From the NCBI GenBank assembly GCA_021464245.1, contig JADCRB010000124.1, forward strand, positions 186,001-250,000: DNA of 64,000 nucleotides, given 5' to 3'. Below the pieces are notes generated by a model that searched no databases, was not told the origin of the DNA, and saw only the letters and a list, made by a program, of their open reading frames with translations. Below, piece by piece: positions 24,354 to 36,190 of the stretch (the stretch's first letter is position 1; every line of letters begins with the position of its first letter). Both the position numbers and the translations under genes were made by a program. Source of the stretch: Carallia brachiata. Taxonomy: Eukaryota > Streptophyta > Magnoliopsida > Malpighiales > Rhizophoraceae.

Positions 24354-27300
24354 TAGCTTTATTTTGCCTTATATCTTTATTTTAATCGAAATTATAAATA
24401 TGAAAAAAAATTGTTGTTATCACAAAATAATTAGTTACCACATCAATATTTAGCTAAAAAAATCTCAATTCTTTAGAAAATATTTGTTATTTTAAAAAAT
24501 GCAAGCTCTTTTTCTTTAAAAATTGTCCGCTTCTTTTTCTAGTGGTTCAATTCATAGTTAGCGGTAGACTGGCATGGCTATTATGTTATTTCTTTGAAAA
24601 TCTGTAATTTTTTAATTCATATTTTCAAACAAACATATCTAAAAAAACTCTATTTTTTTTTTGTCTTTTATTGCTCTAATGGTTATTTTATTTAATTGAC
24701 ATTGAGTTCAACTGACTCTAGGTTATATCAGGTTAAATTTTAGTCTTTGACATTTGTTTGATGACTTTCTAGTGACTTTTTTGAAGAGGCATGTTTCATG
24801 TGAAGTTACTTTTGGACTCTCGATGAGATCGGAATGTATTTGCAAGATTAATTACGAAAAATATATAAAAAATAATTTTAAAATATAAAAACTCATAAAA
24901 AATAATAATATCTGTATTAAATATTTAAAATTAATTATTTTTACCATCTTTTGATTATACTGAATGTTGTTATCCTTTGACGTGCGTACAAACTTTTGTC
25001 CGTACCCATAAAAAATTTTTGAATACACCGTTGACTCTAAGTATTTTTATTATGAAACATAGAAAAAATATATATATAATTTATTTAATAATATTTAATA
25101 ATTAATTTTTATAAATTTAATATATCTTATGTCAGTAGGTGTCTACGCAATTTGAATGGAGAATTTGGATTTATATTTTTGATACGCTGATCGTTCGGTA
25201 TTGGCCGCCGTGGGTAGAAAATGACGTGGCAAGCAATTGCACGAAAGAAAGGGCAGCACGCAACGAACGTGGGACACAGGATGAATGATGCGGACATGAC
25301 ACACGTGATTCTGCTGGGCGGCTTCGGGAGTTTTAATTGTTAGTTGGAATCGACACAACACTGCTTGTTGAGTCCTCTTTGCTTTAGGTCCGCAGACGCT
25401 GCCTCACATTTGTCACATTTTTTTTTTTTTTTCATTTTCTCAAAGAATCCTACTATAAAAATATAAAAAATAATTATATAGTAGTTATAATAAGGAGTTT
25501 AGTTTATAATTATCAAACCCAATCTAACTAATGACTCCATCAAGAAATAAGGTAATTGGGTTAGTTGAACTGTATAAATAATTAAAAGTATAGTAATAAT
25601 AATAATAATAAATAATTAATTTAATAAAATAGTAACATCATATGAATTGTAATAAATAAAAAAAATTAATATTAAAATTAAAAAGTTAGAACAATATACT
25701 ATTGTTATAATCTAATATATTTATTTCTATTCATTAAATGATATTCGATATGCTCGTCTCTAATTTCATCTTAAATTTAATATGTATTTTTTATTTAATT
25801 AATATTAACTCAATATACTGATTTTTACTCAAACAACTTGTATCTTGTGAGAATTCAAAATCAACCTCGAACCTAATTATTATGGAGTATAAAAAAATCA
25901 AATGACAAATTTGTGATAACAAGTAGATATTAATTTATTAATAATTAAAATAAGAAGCAAACTATAATGATACAAGCACCAAAAAGTGATCCAAAAAATC
26001 CAATATTTTTGAATTAGAAAAAAATGTGTGATTTTTTAAATTAGTAAAAATTCAACCGAATTTCAGTTTTACCGGATCACTGAGTTTAACCCCGTTTGGC
26101 TGGGTTTGACAAGATTTTTACTAGGTGATATGCTTTTCGGTTTGATTTTGTAACCCAATCCGGTTTGATTTTCGGGTCACTAAATTTCGAGTCCAACTGG
26201 CTGGGCTAGGTTGGATATAATAACATTGTTTTAGTTTCTAAAAAATAATAAAAATATTTTTATTTTTTAAAAATTAATCCCTTAATGTATTTAGTATTAT
26301 TATAAATTTACTTAATATTATTTAAGTCTTCAATTTTTTTGAGAAAAAATTTTCTAAAAAAATTTCAACTATTTATGACTACTCTCTAACTATTTTTTAT
26401 ATTCTCCTAATATTTCATTTCTCAAATCCCCCTTTCTCTTTAATTAAACATTAGCTTACCACTACGTATTTTTTTACGGTGGCAATAAGAAACCGCACCT
26501 TTTGTTCGGGGGGAAACTCCAGGCAAATTTGATTTTAGAAGCACTCTCTCAAAATAAGGAGACCTCCTCTCAAAATAAGGACCCCCTTCAAAAATAATTT
26601 TACGTAAAATAAATGTTGTGCAAAAGGTGTGACTCTTAAATCAGTTTTTTTTTTTGTTTTTTTTCTCGTGATAGTTGGTACATTTCCAGGTTTGTTCGCT
26701 CCAAGATATTCAGCTAAGGCGTTTGGACAACTTGGCTTTATACATGTCTAGATGTCAAATAATAATTTACAAAAATCTCATTTTCATTTAAAAGTTGAGG
26801 TTAAATGGTAGATGTTGTCATATCAAGGACTTATACTTATAACGAGGTAGACTTTTTTTTATATTTTTAGCAAGCTTCTTAATACTGTTTGCTCTGATTA
26901 ATACGCATGATAATAAAATTGAATTGCACATATTAAACTCTAGTGCATGCCTACTAGTACAGTACTAGACTTGATTAAATTAGACATATAAAAAGTGTTA
27001 AACCATTGAATAACGAGTATAAAGTACAAACAAAAAAACCCAATTTAATATTATTTATATTAAATAAAATCTCAAAACCTCATGTCCACTTAATAAAAGA
27101 TTGAGCCTATACATATTATTAGTCATTTCAACTCTTTATAATTTAAGGTCATAGAAATTTTATAACAAACAATAAGTAATCGCGTGTGTTATGTAGATAC
27201 CTTTGATTCTTTGAAGCACTCCGAGCAAAGTAACGTGCATATCAGATTTACGGGTTGGTGCTCGTACATGTTGGGAATTTTTTAAGGGATGAATGTGAGT

Positions 27301-27369
27301 ATATGCAGCATTATTTGTCTCACATCACAATTATGATTATGTAAGACGAGGTGTTGCTTCTCGCGACAA

Positions 27370-27706
27370 TTTTTTTTGTTTTCCAACTTGAAAAAAAATT
27401 TATCGTAAGTATATCGGTCATCAGATCTGTAGATTAGAATTTGAGTAATTTTCGTTTATTTGAATCTCATTCAATCATTTTCAAGAAATAGACCTACTAT
27501 TTAAGTACTATTAGAGTCGAATGCGACTCTATCACTAGAGACCATAGCGATTACCAAACTAACTCCTAATACCGCACATCACTGTTTACACATGTAATAG
27601 TTCTTAGTATGGGTCAATTAAGGAAAAGCGTGAGCGCGAGAATTCAAACTCAAGTTGCAAGCGTAAAAGTATATTAATTAATTACTAAATTACTACTTCA
27701 AGTAGT
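27370..27706 (-). mobile_element. tRNA-derived SINE, minus-strand copy
   Basis: Read on the minus strand it begins ACTTGAAGTAGTAATTTAGT (A-box-like), has GAGTTTGAATTCTC as B-box-like segment, then blocks shared with the other copies (CGCATTCGACTC, AAATTCTAATCTACAGATC) and ends in an A-rich tail at 27370. Same family as 12281-12600 and 50616-50932. Confidence 0.6.
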
Positions 27707-29304
27707 TTTCCCGCAACAAAATAAAAGTTCAATGAGAGGCATGTGAACGCATTCTAAGCTTTAGTTAGCAAGCAAGCATCCTACATGTCAAATACAAAAG
27801 AACATTATTACATAATTTCACTTAACTAATATTAAAATAAAAATATAATTTTATTTAATAATATTTGACAATTTACTTATATTTTTTTTTTAAATTTAAC
27901 TGTTTAATAACTTATATTATTTTAAAACTTTTTAAAACTCTCTACGTAAAAATCTTAACATTCTTTTAATACAAAAATAAAAAAAATAAGGAGATTAGTA
28001 AAGGAATCAGGTGCAAAGATGGAAATGAGTCTTACTCGTTTTTTTATTTCTTTTTCGTTTGGTTGGAAAAATAATTATGTATATATAATTGAGATATAAC
28101 ATGTATAAAATTAACTAAAAATGTGAATGCAACATTTAAAAATATTATTTACATATTTTAGTTAATTATATTCATATCATAAATTTTATAAAAAAAACCT
28201 AAAAAAATTTATAAGACCCAGCACCCACCTGTACATTCGTCCCTCTCTTTTGTCTTGTAGCGGGACTAATAAGTGACCAAATGATGTGAAAGGCACTAAG
28301 ATTTTTATTTATTTATTTATTTTTAAAGTGAGTTTATTTATAGTAAAATATTTTATAATTTTTTTTATTTTGTCGTATTTATTTCATATAAAATATTTTA
28401 TAACAGAAAATTTGAAAAAAAATTAATATTTAAAAAAAAAATTTACATTTTTCTGAACTAAATTTATTTTTTAAAAAAACAAAATATACTTTCAGTGAGT
28501 GATGAGAGAAAAATTATTATTTTTATTATAAATATTTTTTTTATAAATATTTTATAAAAATAAATTACTTTTCAACAAATAAATAGATCTTAAGTAACAT
28601 AAATTACGATATCCGTTAAGGACTCATAAATATTAATTTATTTTTATTTTTTTTAAAATCAAAATGTTTAAACTCCATTGGTTTTTGTCCACATATGCAT
28701 TGAACTGTGTGATGTTTTTTAGTCAAAATTAAAATGAATAAAAATTGATTTAACAAGCATTGCTTTCAATTGCATTGAATGAACTACAAAATTCGAGTCG
28801 GAAATGACTGTGGGACGTGGTGGGACGAAGAGAGGGGCAGGGGGAAAGAGAAAGAAAGAAAGGAGAGACAGTGAGATTTGTAAGATTTTACAAAATTTTT
28901 ATTATTTTTTTAAAAAATAATTTATTTATAAGAAGTAAGATTAATGTAAAATATATATAAAAATAAAAAATTCTTAATATCAAATGCAATAAGTTTAAAA
29001 TTATGCAATAAATACCACATATATAATAATTAAGATTAATGCATAATAGATTTAAAGTAGATGCGTAACATATTAAAAAAAAAGAAGGAAAAATTTCTCC
29101 CTTTCCACGAGACAGACAACATCAAGAAAAATGGGTTGCCAATAACAATAATGTTATCGGCCTTCAAGTGATTTAGGCTGCCTCTGTGATACTGCGGGCT
29201 GTCTCTATGGTACCATGGGCATTAAGTGAGTCGCACTCATGCATCGTCCTTCTCTGGAATCCTTTCTGTTTGGGCCCCTGTTCTTCTCCTTCCGCCGGTT
29301 GGGT

Positions 29305-29320
29305 GGGGGGGGGGGGGGGG
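29305..29320 (+). repeat. Poly-G run of 16
   Basis: Sixteen consecutive G residues following GGGT and followed by AGGAGGAGG; strong G-quadruplex potential. Confidence 0.9.
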
Positions 29321-31112
29321 AGGAGGAGGCCTTGTTATCTATCCATTCAAAAGCCCCCCTTGAACACTTCTCTTGTGGAAAAACTTATGGACTCTCAGCA
29401 GCTACTTGGGCCAGGCCAGACCGGTCATAATTACTGATTATACTTATCCCATGGCCTGTGAGCAGCAAACAGCAAGAACTAGGCGACCCACTAGTAATCA
29501 ATGGTCATGTCCTCCCATTTCCCAAGTTGAGTTTTGTCCACCGTTATGCCTTTGTTTTCTTCTGCCTTAACAAAATTGTGCATGGAAACAGGAGCCATAT
29601 CCAATATTAGTTCGTACCCCTCCTCTAGCTTTAATCGACTTCGTAAATTGAGAAGATTTGACTTCCCAATTCCCATTCCTGTACTGAACACTTGACGATC
29701 AACTTTTTGATTGAAGCCGAGTCGAGTTCATTTGTTCTTCCTTCGGTGCCCATTTTCCTGCAATTACATGGGTACCTGTTTTTTGTTGGATTTGTTGGTA
29801 CGGAAGTTTCTTTCTTTGTGCTTATATTATGTATCAAAAATTACAAACGCCTTTTAGGATAAGGAAGCAACTTAATAATTCATGGGTTGTTTTGCAACAA
29901 TCCACTATTTAATTCTTTCTTAATTCCTTTTTGTCTTGAATCATGAATTCAATTAGCCTACATAGGTATCGTTTCGCTGTTTCCAGGGTCATTCTCTTCA
30001 ATTTTTACGAAACATTTTCATGATCATGAATTGCAATGCATTCTTCAATATCAATATTTTCATTGATAATCAAAATGGGAAAGCATGACGTACTGCAAAG
30101 TGGGCTGTGCTTCTAGACCGAACCACGAGTAAGTATATTCTATGGTACCAGCATGCTTTACAAGGAGAGGAGAGAGAGAGGAGAAGAGGGTCCCTCAATT
30201 ATAGCTTTAATAACTGTATCATGTAATCTTTTGCTCAATACATATACATATACATATACAACAATTTTTTTTTTTTTTTTCGGTTTCTCAGTTTTCGAAC
30301 TCTCCTGTGGTAGTTTCAAATCTCAATGATGCCGAGCTATTCAATCCTGTAACGTTGGAATATCTTTTCTGTGGTCTTAATTTATGAGAAAAACAGTACA
30401 GTCGGCATCTTCTCGGGTGCGGACCTCCAACAGTTGTGACTGTCTTTTCAGTTAGGTTCTCGGGTCACCAACTCAGGGACTTGACACACAATATGGTTTA
30501 CCCACATTTACGCCTCACGTTACTACTTGGGGACAAAGACTAATGTTCTTGAAAGCAAGGGCACCATTATTTAGAAGATTGAAGCTATTACACAAATGAT
30601 ATGAAGCCAGATACTAATCCCAAAATAAAAACTTTCTTAGCAATATTTGGGTTTTTGATAGAAGCAGTAGAGTGCAATATAATCGACCCATGAGTCCCAA
30701 CATTGTTGACCCAATTTTGCAATAATGGGAAATGAAAATTTTTCCGCTAATAAATCAATGCAAAACACTACAGACACAACTTGGAATTCAGAGATTGCAG
30801 GTTTGGATTGAGTTGAGAGTAAAATAGGGAGGCCAACTTGCAGGCAACACGGTTTGTTTTGTTGTTGGGACTTGGAAGTGAGCGTTGGGTGTGGGGAAGG
30901 AGGTTGCAACACTTAAGCTGACAAATATATCTGTACTAGATTCTTAACATGTTCTTGAAAATACAAAATACAAACAAATGAAATGGGGCCTAACATCATG
31001 CAGTTCTGCTATATAATGGATACATCATAGTCCACATTTATCACGGCCAGGGTAGAGAGGAATCCATGGCGTCAATGCTGATGTTGACCTAACTATATAT
31101 AATAGTAAATAA

Positions 31113-31161
31113 TGAGAGAGAGAGAGAGAGAGAGAAAGTGTGTGTGGTGTGTGTGTGTGTT
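31113..31161 (+). repeat. (GA)n followed by (GT)n microsatellite
   Basis: About 11 GA units, a short AAAGT interruption, then GT units interrupted by one GGT. It precedes about 400 bases of leader-like, C/A-rich DNA in which I find no gene. Confidence 0.85.
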
Positions 31162-32147
31162 CAGAGCATTAATAAAAGGCATTCAGTGTTGCATATGGTT
31201 CAGATTCAGAAATCGATGACACAAAGGAAAGGAGAAAGGCATAGCATGAGAGCACTCCACAACACAAACACAGCCACAAAGCTTTGCAACAATCAAAAAG
31301 ACCCATCACATTCACGGTTGTCCTCTGGGTGACGCTTCTCCTTTTCACCTTTTCGGTCACCTGTTCCCTTCATCTGTTTATCTCTGCACAGTGTCCCTAT
31401 TCTTCCCTTTAGGAACTCCACCAAGAAACAGCTTTCTTTCCAAAGAAAGCACCCAGCTTTAGTTTAGTGAGGAACACGATTATTGACGAAAGAAACTATA
31501 AAAGCCACCTCGTTTTGTCAGTTGGATGTGTTTTGCTTGTCAACCTAAGCAAAAAGCTGGGTTTTAATAAAGCAAATTAACAGCACGTCATGGTTGAATG
31601 TTTGATCTCTGCACGTTAACAGAATGGGATCGAACATTTAAATAGGGAAAATCGAAATTATTCAAAAAATTCAGTTCTGCATCAAATAATAGCCATAGGA
31701 GTATTTATGATCTTGTGGTAAGATACGATGAGTTATGATCTTGCTTCTTGTTCAGCTGAACTTAGAAAAAAAAATACAAAAAAAAAAATTAATAATTGCA
31801 TCAATGGTTATATTTTCCCGCGTTCTATTTTGCAATTGCACCACGTTATGTTTTCCCTTTTATTTTGAGGAATGACAAACTTTCGGAAGAATAGTAGAGG
31901 CGTATGAGGGTATGAAATAAAAGACAGGAAGTCCAGTCCAAAGTAATCAAATCAGCTATCAGTCCATCCCATCACCCTCCTTTCCAAAGTGGAACCATAC
32001 GATCAGATCCACAGCCACAATAAATTAAATTGTGTAAATCAAAGAGATAATATAAATTACAATAGGGTTCCATACTTCCATTTGAAATAATTGAGAGGTC
32101 AGGCCATTGAATAGTAGATTCCTACTAGAATAAGCGTGTATATATTG

Positions 32148-32296
32148 TTATTTACTTTTCTGCTTCTGTTTAGCACTAAAAGATCCAGCCCAGGCTAGCT
32201 CCCGTGCAATCTTTGCTTCAAACTTGAAAGCCCGTACCTGAATCTGCATCTCTGAAGCACTGGGACTGATGATGTGCAGTGCACGCTTCATAAAAG
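32148..32296 (-). CDS. Exon-like C-terminal coding piece, family not recognised
   Basis: On the minus strand an acceptor-like ATTATCAG ends at 32297 and is followed by an open frame ending at TAA 32150-32148. From Met at 32291 the frame gives 47 residues of protein-like, mixed composition, with ALHIISPSASEMQIQVRAFK, then FEAKIARELAWAGSF and a Lys-rich tail ending KQKQKSK. The amphipathic middle and basic end look like a genuine C-terminus rather than random translation, which in this AT-rich DNA is usually rich in F, I, Y and N. I find no upstream exon between it and MIR166. It could be the last exon of a gene with small, unrecognised exons, or a captured or relict exon. Function unknown. Confidence 0.35.
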
Positions 32297-33362
32297 CTGA
32301 TAATAGCATTCAAGCATCATGACTAGCAAAAATAACAACATGACACAGTATAGGACAATCAGAGGCAGAAGCAATTCAGTTAGAGATGTGTTTAGAAACC
32401 CCATTACACAATATATAAGTTAACTAGTAATTTTATGCACATAGCTTTCTCGAAAAAACTATACGCATGTATATAGCTCATTGTCGAGCTTAAGCTCAAG
32501 TTCGCCATAGATCAACCTTACACAGAACATGTAATGAGTTGACCGAATAGCCGGCTGAGATCCAAGGTCCTCTTAACATAAAAGCAACAACATGATAAAG
32601 GTAAAAGGAGCAACAAAGCAATCCATCCAGTACCACTCACAACAAAAGTGACTCGGAAGAGATATTATAAGATTACAGAGCCAGCTGATGCCAACAAAAA
32701 TGCTTTCATGGACAAAACAATTCCTTAATGGTTAAGCTCATAACAGTGCATTAAACATCCATGAATGAATTGTCTGGGCATAATCAGTCTGATAATACCA
32801 TGAACAAGAGCACAGGATAGTTAAACAATATAGGAGAATAAAATATAAAAAAAAAAAAGGGAAAAGGTAGCTTTCGTTCTGTGTTACTCGTGGGAAAATT
32901 GGATGCGCGTGAAAAGCCAGTGTTGTGTAACGTAGGAGTGGAAAAGGAAGCCAACTAGGGTACATATCAGGCAGAAGCAGAAACGGACAGAGAAGATTCT
33001 TGGAGCCATCATGAAAACCAGGTCCAAATGATGGACCTGAACTGACAAAGGAACCCAACATCCTGGATCCATAAAAAATTTTGGGATATGAAATGATAGG
33101 GTCATGATGAACCTTTCTTCCTTTTTCAGTGAGAGAAAGGCGAAGAAAAAAAAGGCAGTCAAAATCTATCATCATTACGCCAATCTGCTAATGCCCATTA
33201 ATGACCAAAAAAAAAAAACCATGTACAAAAACATCCAAAATTGAGCACATATACAAGGACAAAGACTAAAAAATTAAAGTAAAACAAGCAAAACGACTCA
33301 CCTGCTATAGATCGATGACAAAGATGAAGTGAGGAGCATGTGTAATAGAGATCTTTGTGAGA
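32297..33362. other. Non-coding stretch downstream of MIR166
   Basis: It lies 3' of the MIR166 hairpin on the same (minus) strand and could be the tail of the primary transcript. The minus-strand ORFs at 32738-33175 overlap each other in different frames and match nothing I recognise. Confidence 0.4.
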
Positions 33363-33535
33363 GAAAGCAACAGTTGGGGGGAATGAAGCCTGGTCCGACG
33401 TCACTAAACAAACGATCAATGATCGCTGCTTGTGCTGAGTCTATTTATCTATGAGAAATAGAGCAGATGCAAAGCATAGATCTGGAGACCGGTTAGTGAC
33501 CTCGAGCCAGACAACATTCCCCTCAAAAGGTATTA
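33363..33535 (-). ncRNA. MIR166: MIR166 precursor hairpin
   Basis: On the minus strand, the 5' arm at 33520-33500 reads GGAATGTTGTCTGGCTCGAG plus G, a standard miR166 star strand. The 3' arm at 33398-33378 reads TCGGACCAGGCTTCATTCCC plus C, identical to the conserved mature miR166/165 class. The two arms pair across a loop of about 101 bases, and pairing continues past the mature end (GGGGAATG with CATTCCCC). Mature miR166 guides AGO1 or AGO10 to HD-ZIP III transcripts and so sets adaxial/abaxial polarity, meristem and vascular patterning. No ORF covers it. A TATA-like box lies about 400 bases upstream on the same strand. Identification rests on exact mature and star strands in correct order and spacing. 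Confidence 0.96.
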
Positions 33536-33613
33536 GCTTCCCGTATTCCTTTATTTTTCCCATAACTCCATCAAGCAGCCAAAGAAATAAGGAACTGTAA
33601 AACCACCACAAAG

Positions 33614-33630
33614 CACACACACACACACAC
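33614..33630 (+). repeat. (CA)n microsatellite
   Basis: A short CA run just upstream of the MIR166 hairpin on the transcribed side, probably inside the primary transcript. Confidence 0.8.
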
Positions 33631-33920
33631 TGAGTTTGGGAGAGAAAGAAAGAGATGAAGAAAGCTTGTCAATCATCGTGAAATATGAATTTCTGGGAAG
33701 ACTTTGAAAGTAAAAGAAAGAGATTAATAATTAAACAAAAAAAAAAAAGGTCCAACAGGAGGAGGAGAGATGGCCGGTGAAAAGGACAAATAAAGTAATA
33801 AAAGTTGCAGAGAGGCCCCTGACCCTACATCTGGGTCTCTTTGGCTCTGCATAAAATGACCATCCCTCCCTCGCTTTTATCGCTCTCTCGTGTATGTGTA
33901 TCTGGGTGTTCTCTACCATG

Positions 33921-33930
33921 CAATATATAG
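33921..33930 (-). promoter_or_regulatory. Likely TATA box of the MIR166 primary transcript
   Basis: On the minus strand it reads CTATATATTG, preceded by an AG/CT-rich stretch (CTCTCTATCT). It would place transcription start near 33890-33900, about 370-380 bases before the star strand, a usual leader length for plant pri-miRNAs. No start-site evidence is available. Confidence 0.5.
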
Positions 33931-36018
33931 AGATAGAGAGACATTATCCTTTTTTTTTTTTCTCTTAATTTTATTTTTTAATTTTATTACGTAGACACAA
34001 AAAATTTAAATACAAAATAAACGCATAAAAATAAAGTCATTAGTTCATGAAAGATAATTAATATTCACAACAAAAACATACATCAATTCTTGTTATTATT
34101 TACTAATTGTACGAATGTATCAGCTTACGTATGCATTTTGTCACGTTTATCTATATTATCCTTTCTTTTTTTTTTTTTCTCTCTTTTACCTATTTACACG
34201 TTGATGTATGTTTGTAACTATAATTATCATCTATTCCCATGTCTTCCGCGATATTGTTCATATATATCATCATGACCCAATCACACCATCATAATTTATC
34301 TTCTCCTGTTTGCTTTAAACGATCCATAAATATCGTGCGGCAATGAATAAACTTTTACCGTTATATCAAAACTCACATTTTCTGCTTGTTCTGGCGATCT
34401 AATAATAATAGTAACAATCTATCTTTTTTCTTTCCTCGTGTTGAATATACTGATCATAGTCTTATCTGAAACTAATAGCATATCCATCTTTAATTCTCTG
34501 CGGCGACTGTGCTCAAAGCCTAACTGCAAATTTGATTTAAGTTAATCTCTGATTAGTGATTTTGCTGCCTATGATCTTACCACAATCATCAACCGCATGA
34601 TCAGGACACAAGCCATGGTGTGAGTGTCAGTCTGCGATTATTGATTATGGTGAGACAGGAACATGATGAGTCACGGATTAGTTGGCCTAATTCACCGACC
34701 CAAACTATATGAAAAAAGTTACTTTCCGACGTACCAAATACTATAATATGTACCAGCAGTACAACAATGACAACAATTCGGAAATATTATATTCATAGAC
34801 ATAAAATGTACTCAACCCAATTCTTCTCTCCAAGTTATCTTACTGTGGCGTGCTTGACGGCATTTATCCAAATGTTGCGGTAATCAAGATTTAGGGGTTT
34901 TTCTTCTTCATTTTTCTTTCTTTTTTTTTTTCATTTTATTAATTAGGGTATAGAATATGAATGTGAGATTTGGCTTCTTAGTATAACACAACAATTACAA
35001 TACACATCATGTCACTTATTAAAAACTGTATAGTGAAGGAAATTGACGTTATCGTGAGGGTGTTGCTATTATCATTCTCATTTTTGTTAAAGTCACTACC
35101 AAGACTGTTGTTTTAACTCTTAAGGCAACAATTTTCACAAGATCTTTTTTAATTAATTAACTTTAACTGAAATTCGAACTCAACAATTTCAAATTGAAAG
35201 ACAACTTCAATATCAATTTAATTATAGTTCATTAATCAAGGGTTTTGTGGTGAAGTTAATGCAAATAAGAATTGTAATAACCTTTTCCGTTGTTGTATTT
35301 TACTGCCACACGTGAATTGTTGTGAGTACTTTTGTGTCTTTGTAATTTTTCGGTGCAACAGATTTATTAAAGAAGGTGCTTTCTAAAAATATTATCGACG
35401 AAACTAAGGGCCAGTAACTTCTCAGTTGGGAAGATATTAATGAGAGAAAATGTTAAGAAGGTGCTACTGTAAAAGTTTTAAGATCTTAGCTTTTCGTTTC
35501 TTTTTCTTTTTTTTCATAATTTAATTCGTTGTGATTCTTTCTTCTTCTTTTCTTGTTCTTGCTTTTGTTTCCGTTTGAAGTTCAACTTTGGATAAACAGC
35601 GAATTATTGAGTTGTGAAAAAAATTTCATTATGCAATCTTGTTTCCTTTTAAAGCCTTTGTTTTTTTTTTTTTTATCGGAGCGGTCAATATAATCAAGTT
35701 ATTACCGATTACATCAGCAATTAATGTGATGAATTTAGGAACACTAGGAAACAACGTAACCAAACGCAAAGAAGGGAAGCCTCGTTGGGTGTGTGTGTTA
35801 ATTTTTTTTTATATTTTACATTTTTTTGCAATTTGTTTTTCTAAGGTCGCGGGGGATTCGAGATGACGACAGACACAGGGAAAGGGTCACAGACAGACAT
35901 GGAGAAAAGGTCAGGGGTCAGCTTACTGCTTCAATCAAACTTCAGCTGCTCTCACCTCCACCCATGACATTATGGTCCTCCCTCCACCTTTCAGATTTCA
36001 TTAAGAGCAAACATACAT

Positions 36019-36190
36019 GTTTGGTAATTTTTATTTTGAGCGGTATTTCGATTAAAATTGTAATTGATATTTTGAAAAAAATTAATAATTTTTAAAATAT
36101 AAAAATAATAATGATTTTAAAAATATCAATTTTTATTTTAACAATATCACAGTTTCAATCAGAATAAAATCAAAGATAAATTCAACCGAG
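36019..36190. repeat. Foldback MITE family, copy 2
   Basis: ATTTCGATTAAAATTGTAAT on the left is mirrored by ATCACAGTTTCAATCAGAAT on the right, around oligo-A/T with TTTTTAAAATAT. Same layout as 20688-20885 and 53461-53640. Confidence 0.5.

Larger units (their letters stand above)
18324..32147. other. Gene-poor intergenic region
   Basis: Nearly 14 kb without a recognisable gene, tRNA or rRNA. It holds a hAT-like element (19363-19850), a foldback copy (20688-20885), Tourist-like and SINE copies (21371-22560), a pyrimidine-rich MITE candidate (22955-23322), a remnant with CCGG-type motifs near 26040-26220, a SINE (27370-27706), long G and C homopolymers (24335-24353, 29305-29320) and GA/GT microsatellites near 31113-31161. 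The short ORFs near 29.2-30.9 kb have no family resemblance. Confidence 0.55.

Noticed and set aside
29186..29570. Three overlapping plus-strand ORFs near the G16 run
   Set aside because: They share the same DNA in different frames around a homopolymer; no domain, signal or splice context supports any of them.
30440..30475. miR398-like string TTCTCGGGTCACC
   Set aside because: It differs from mature miR398, and no matching star arm or hairpin is visible nearby.
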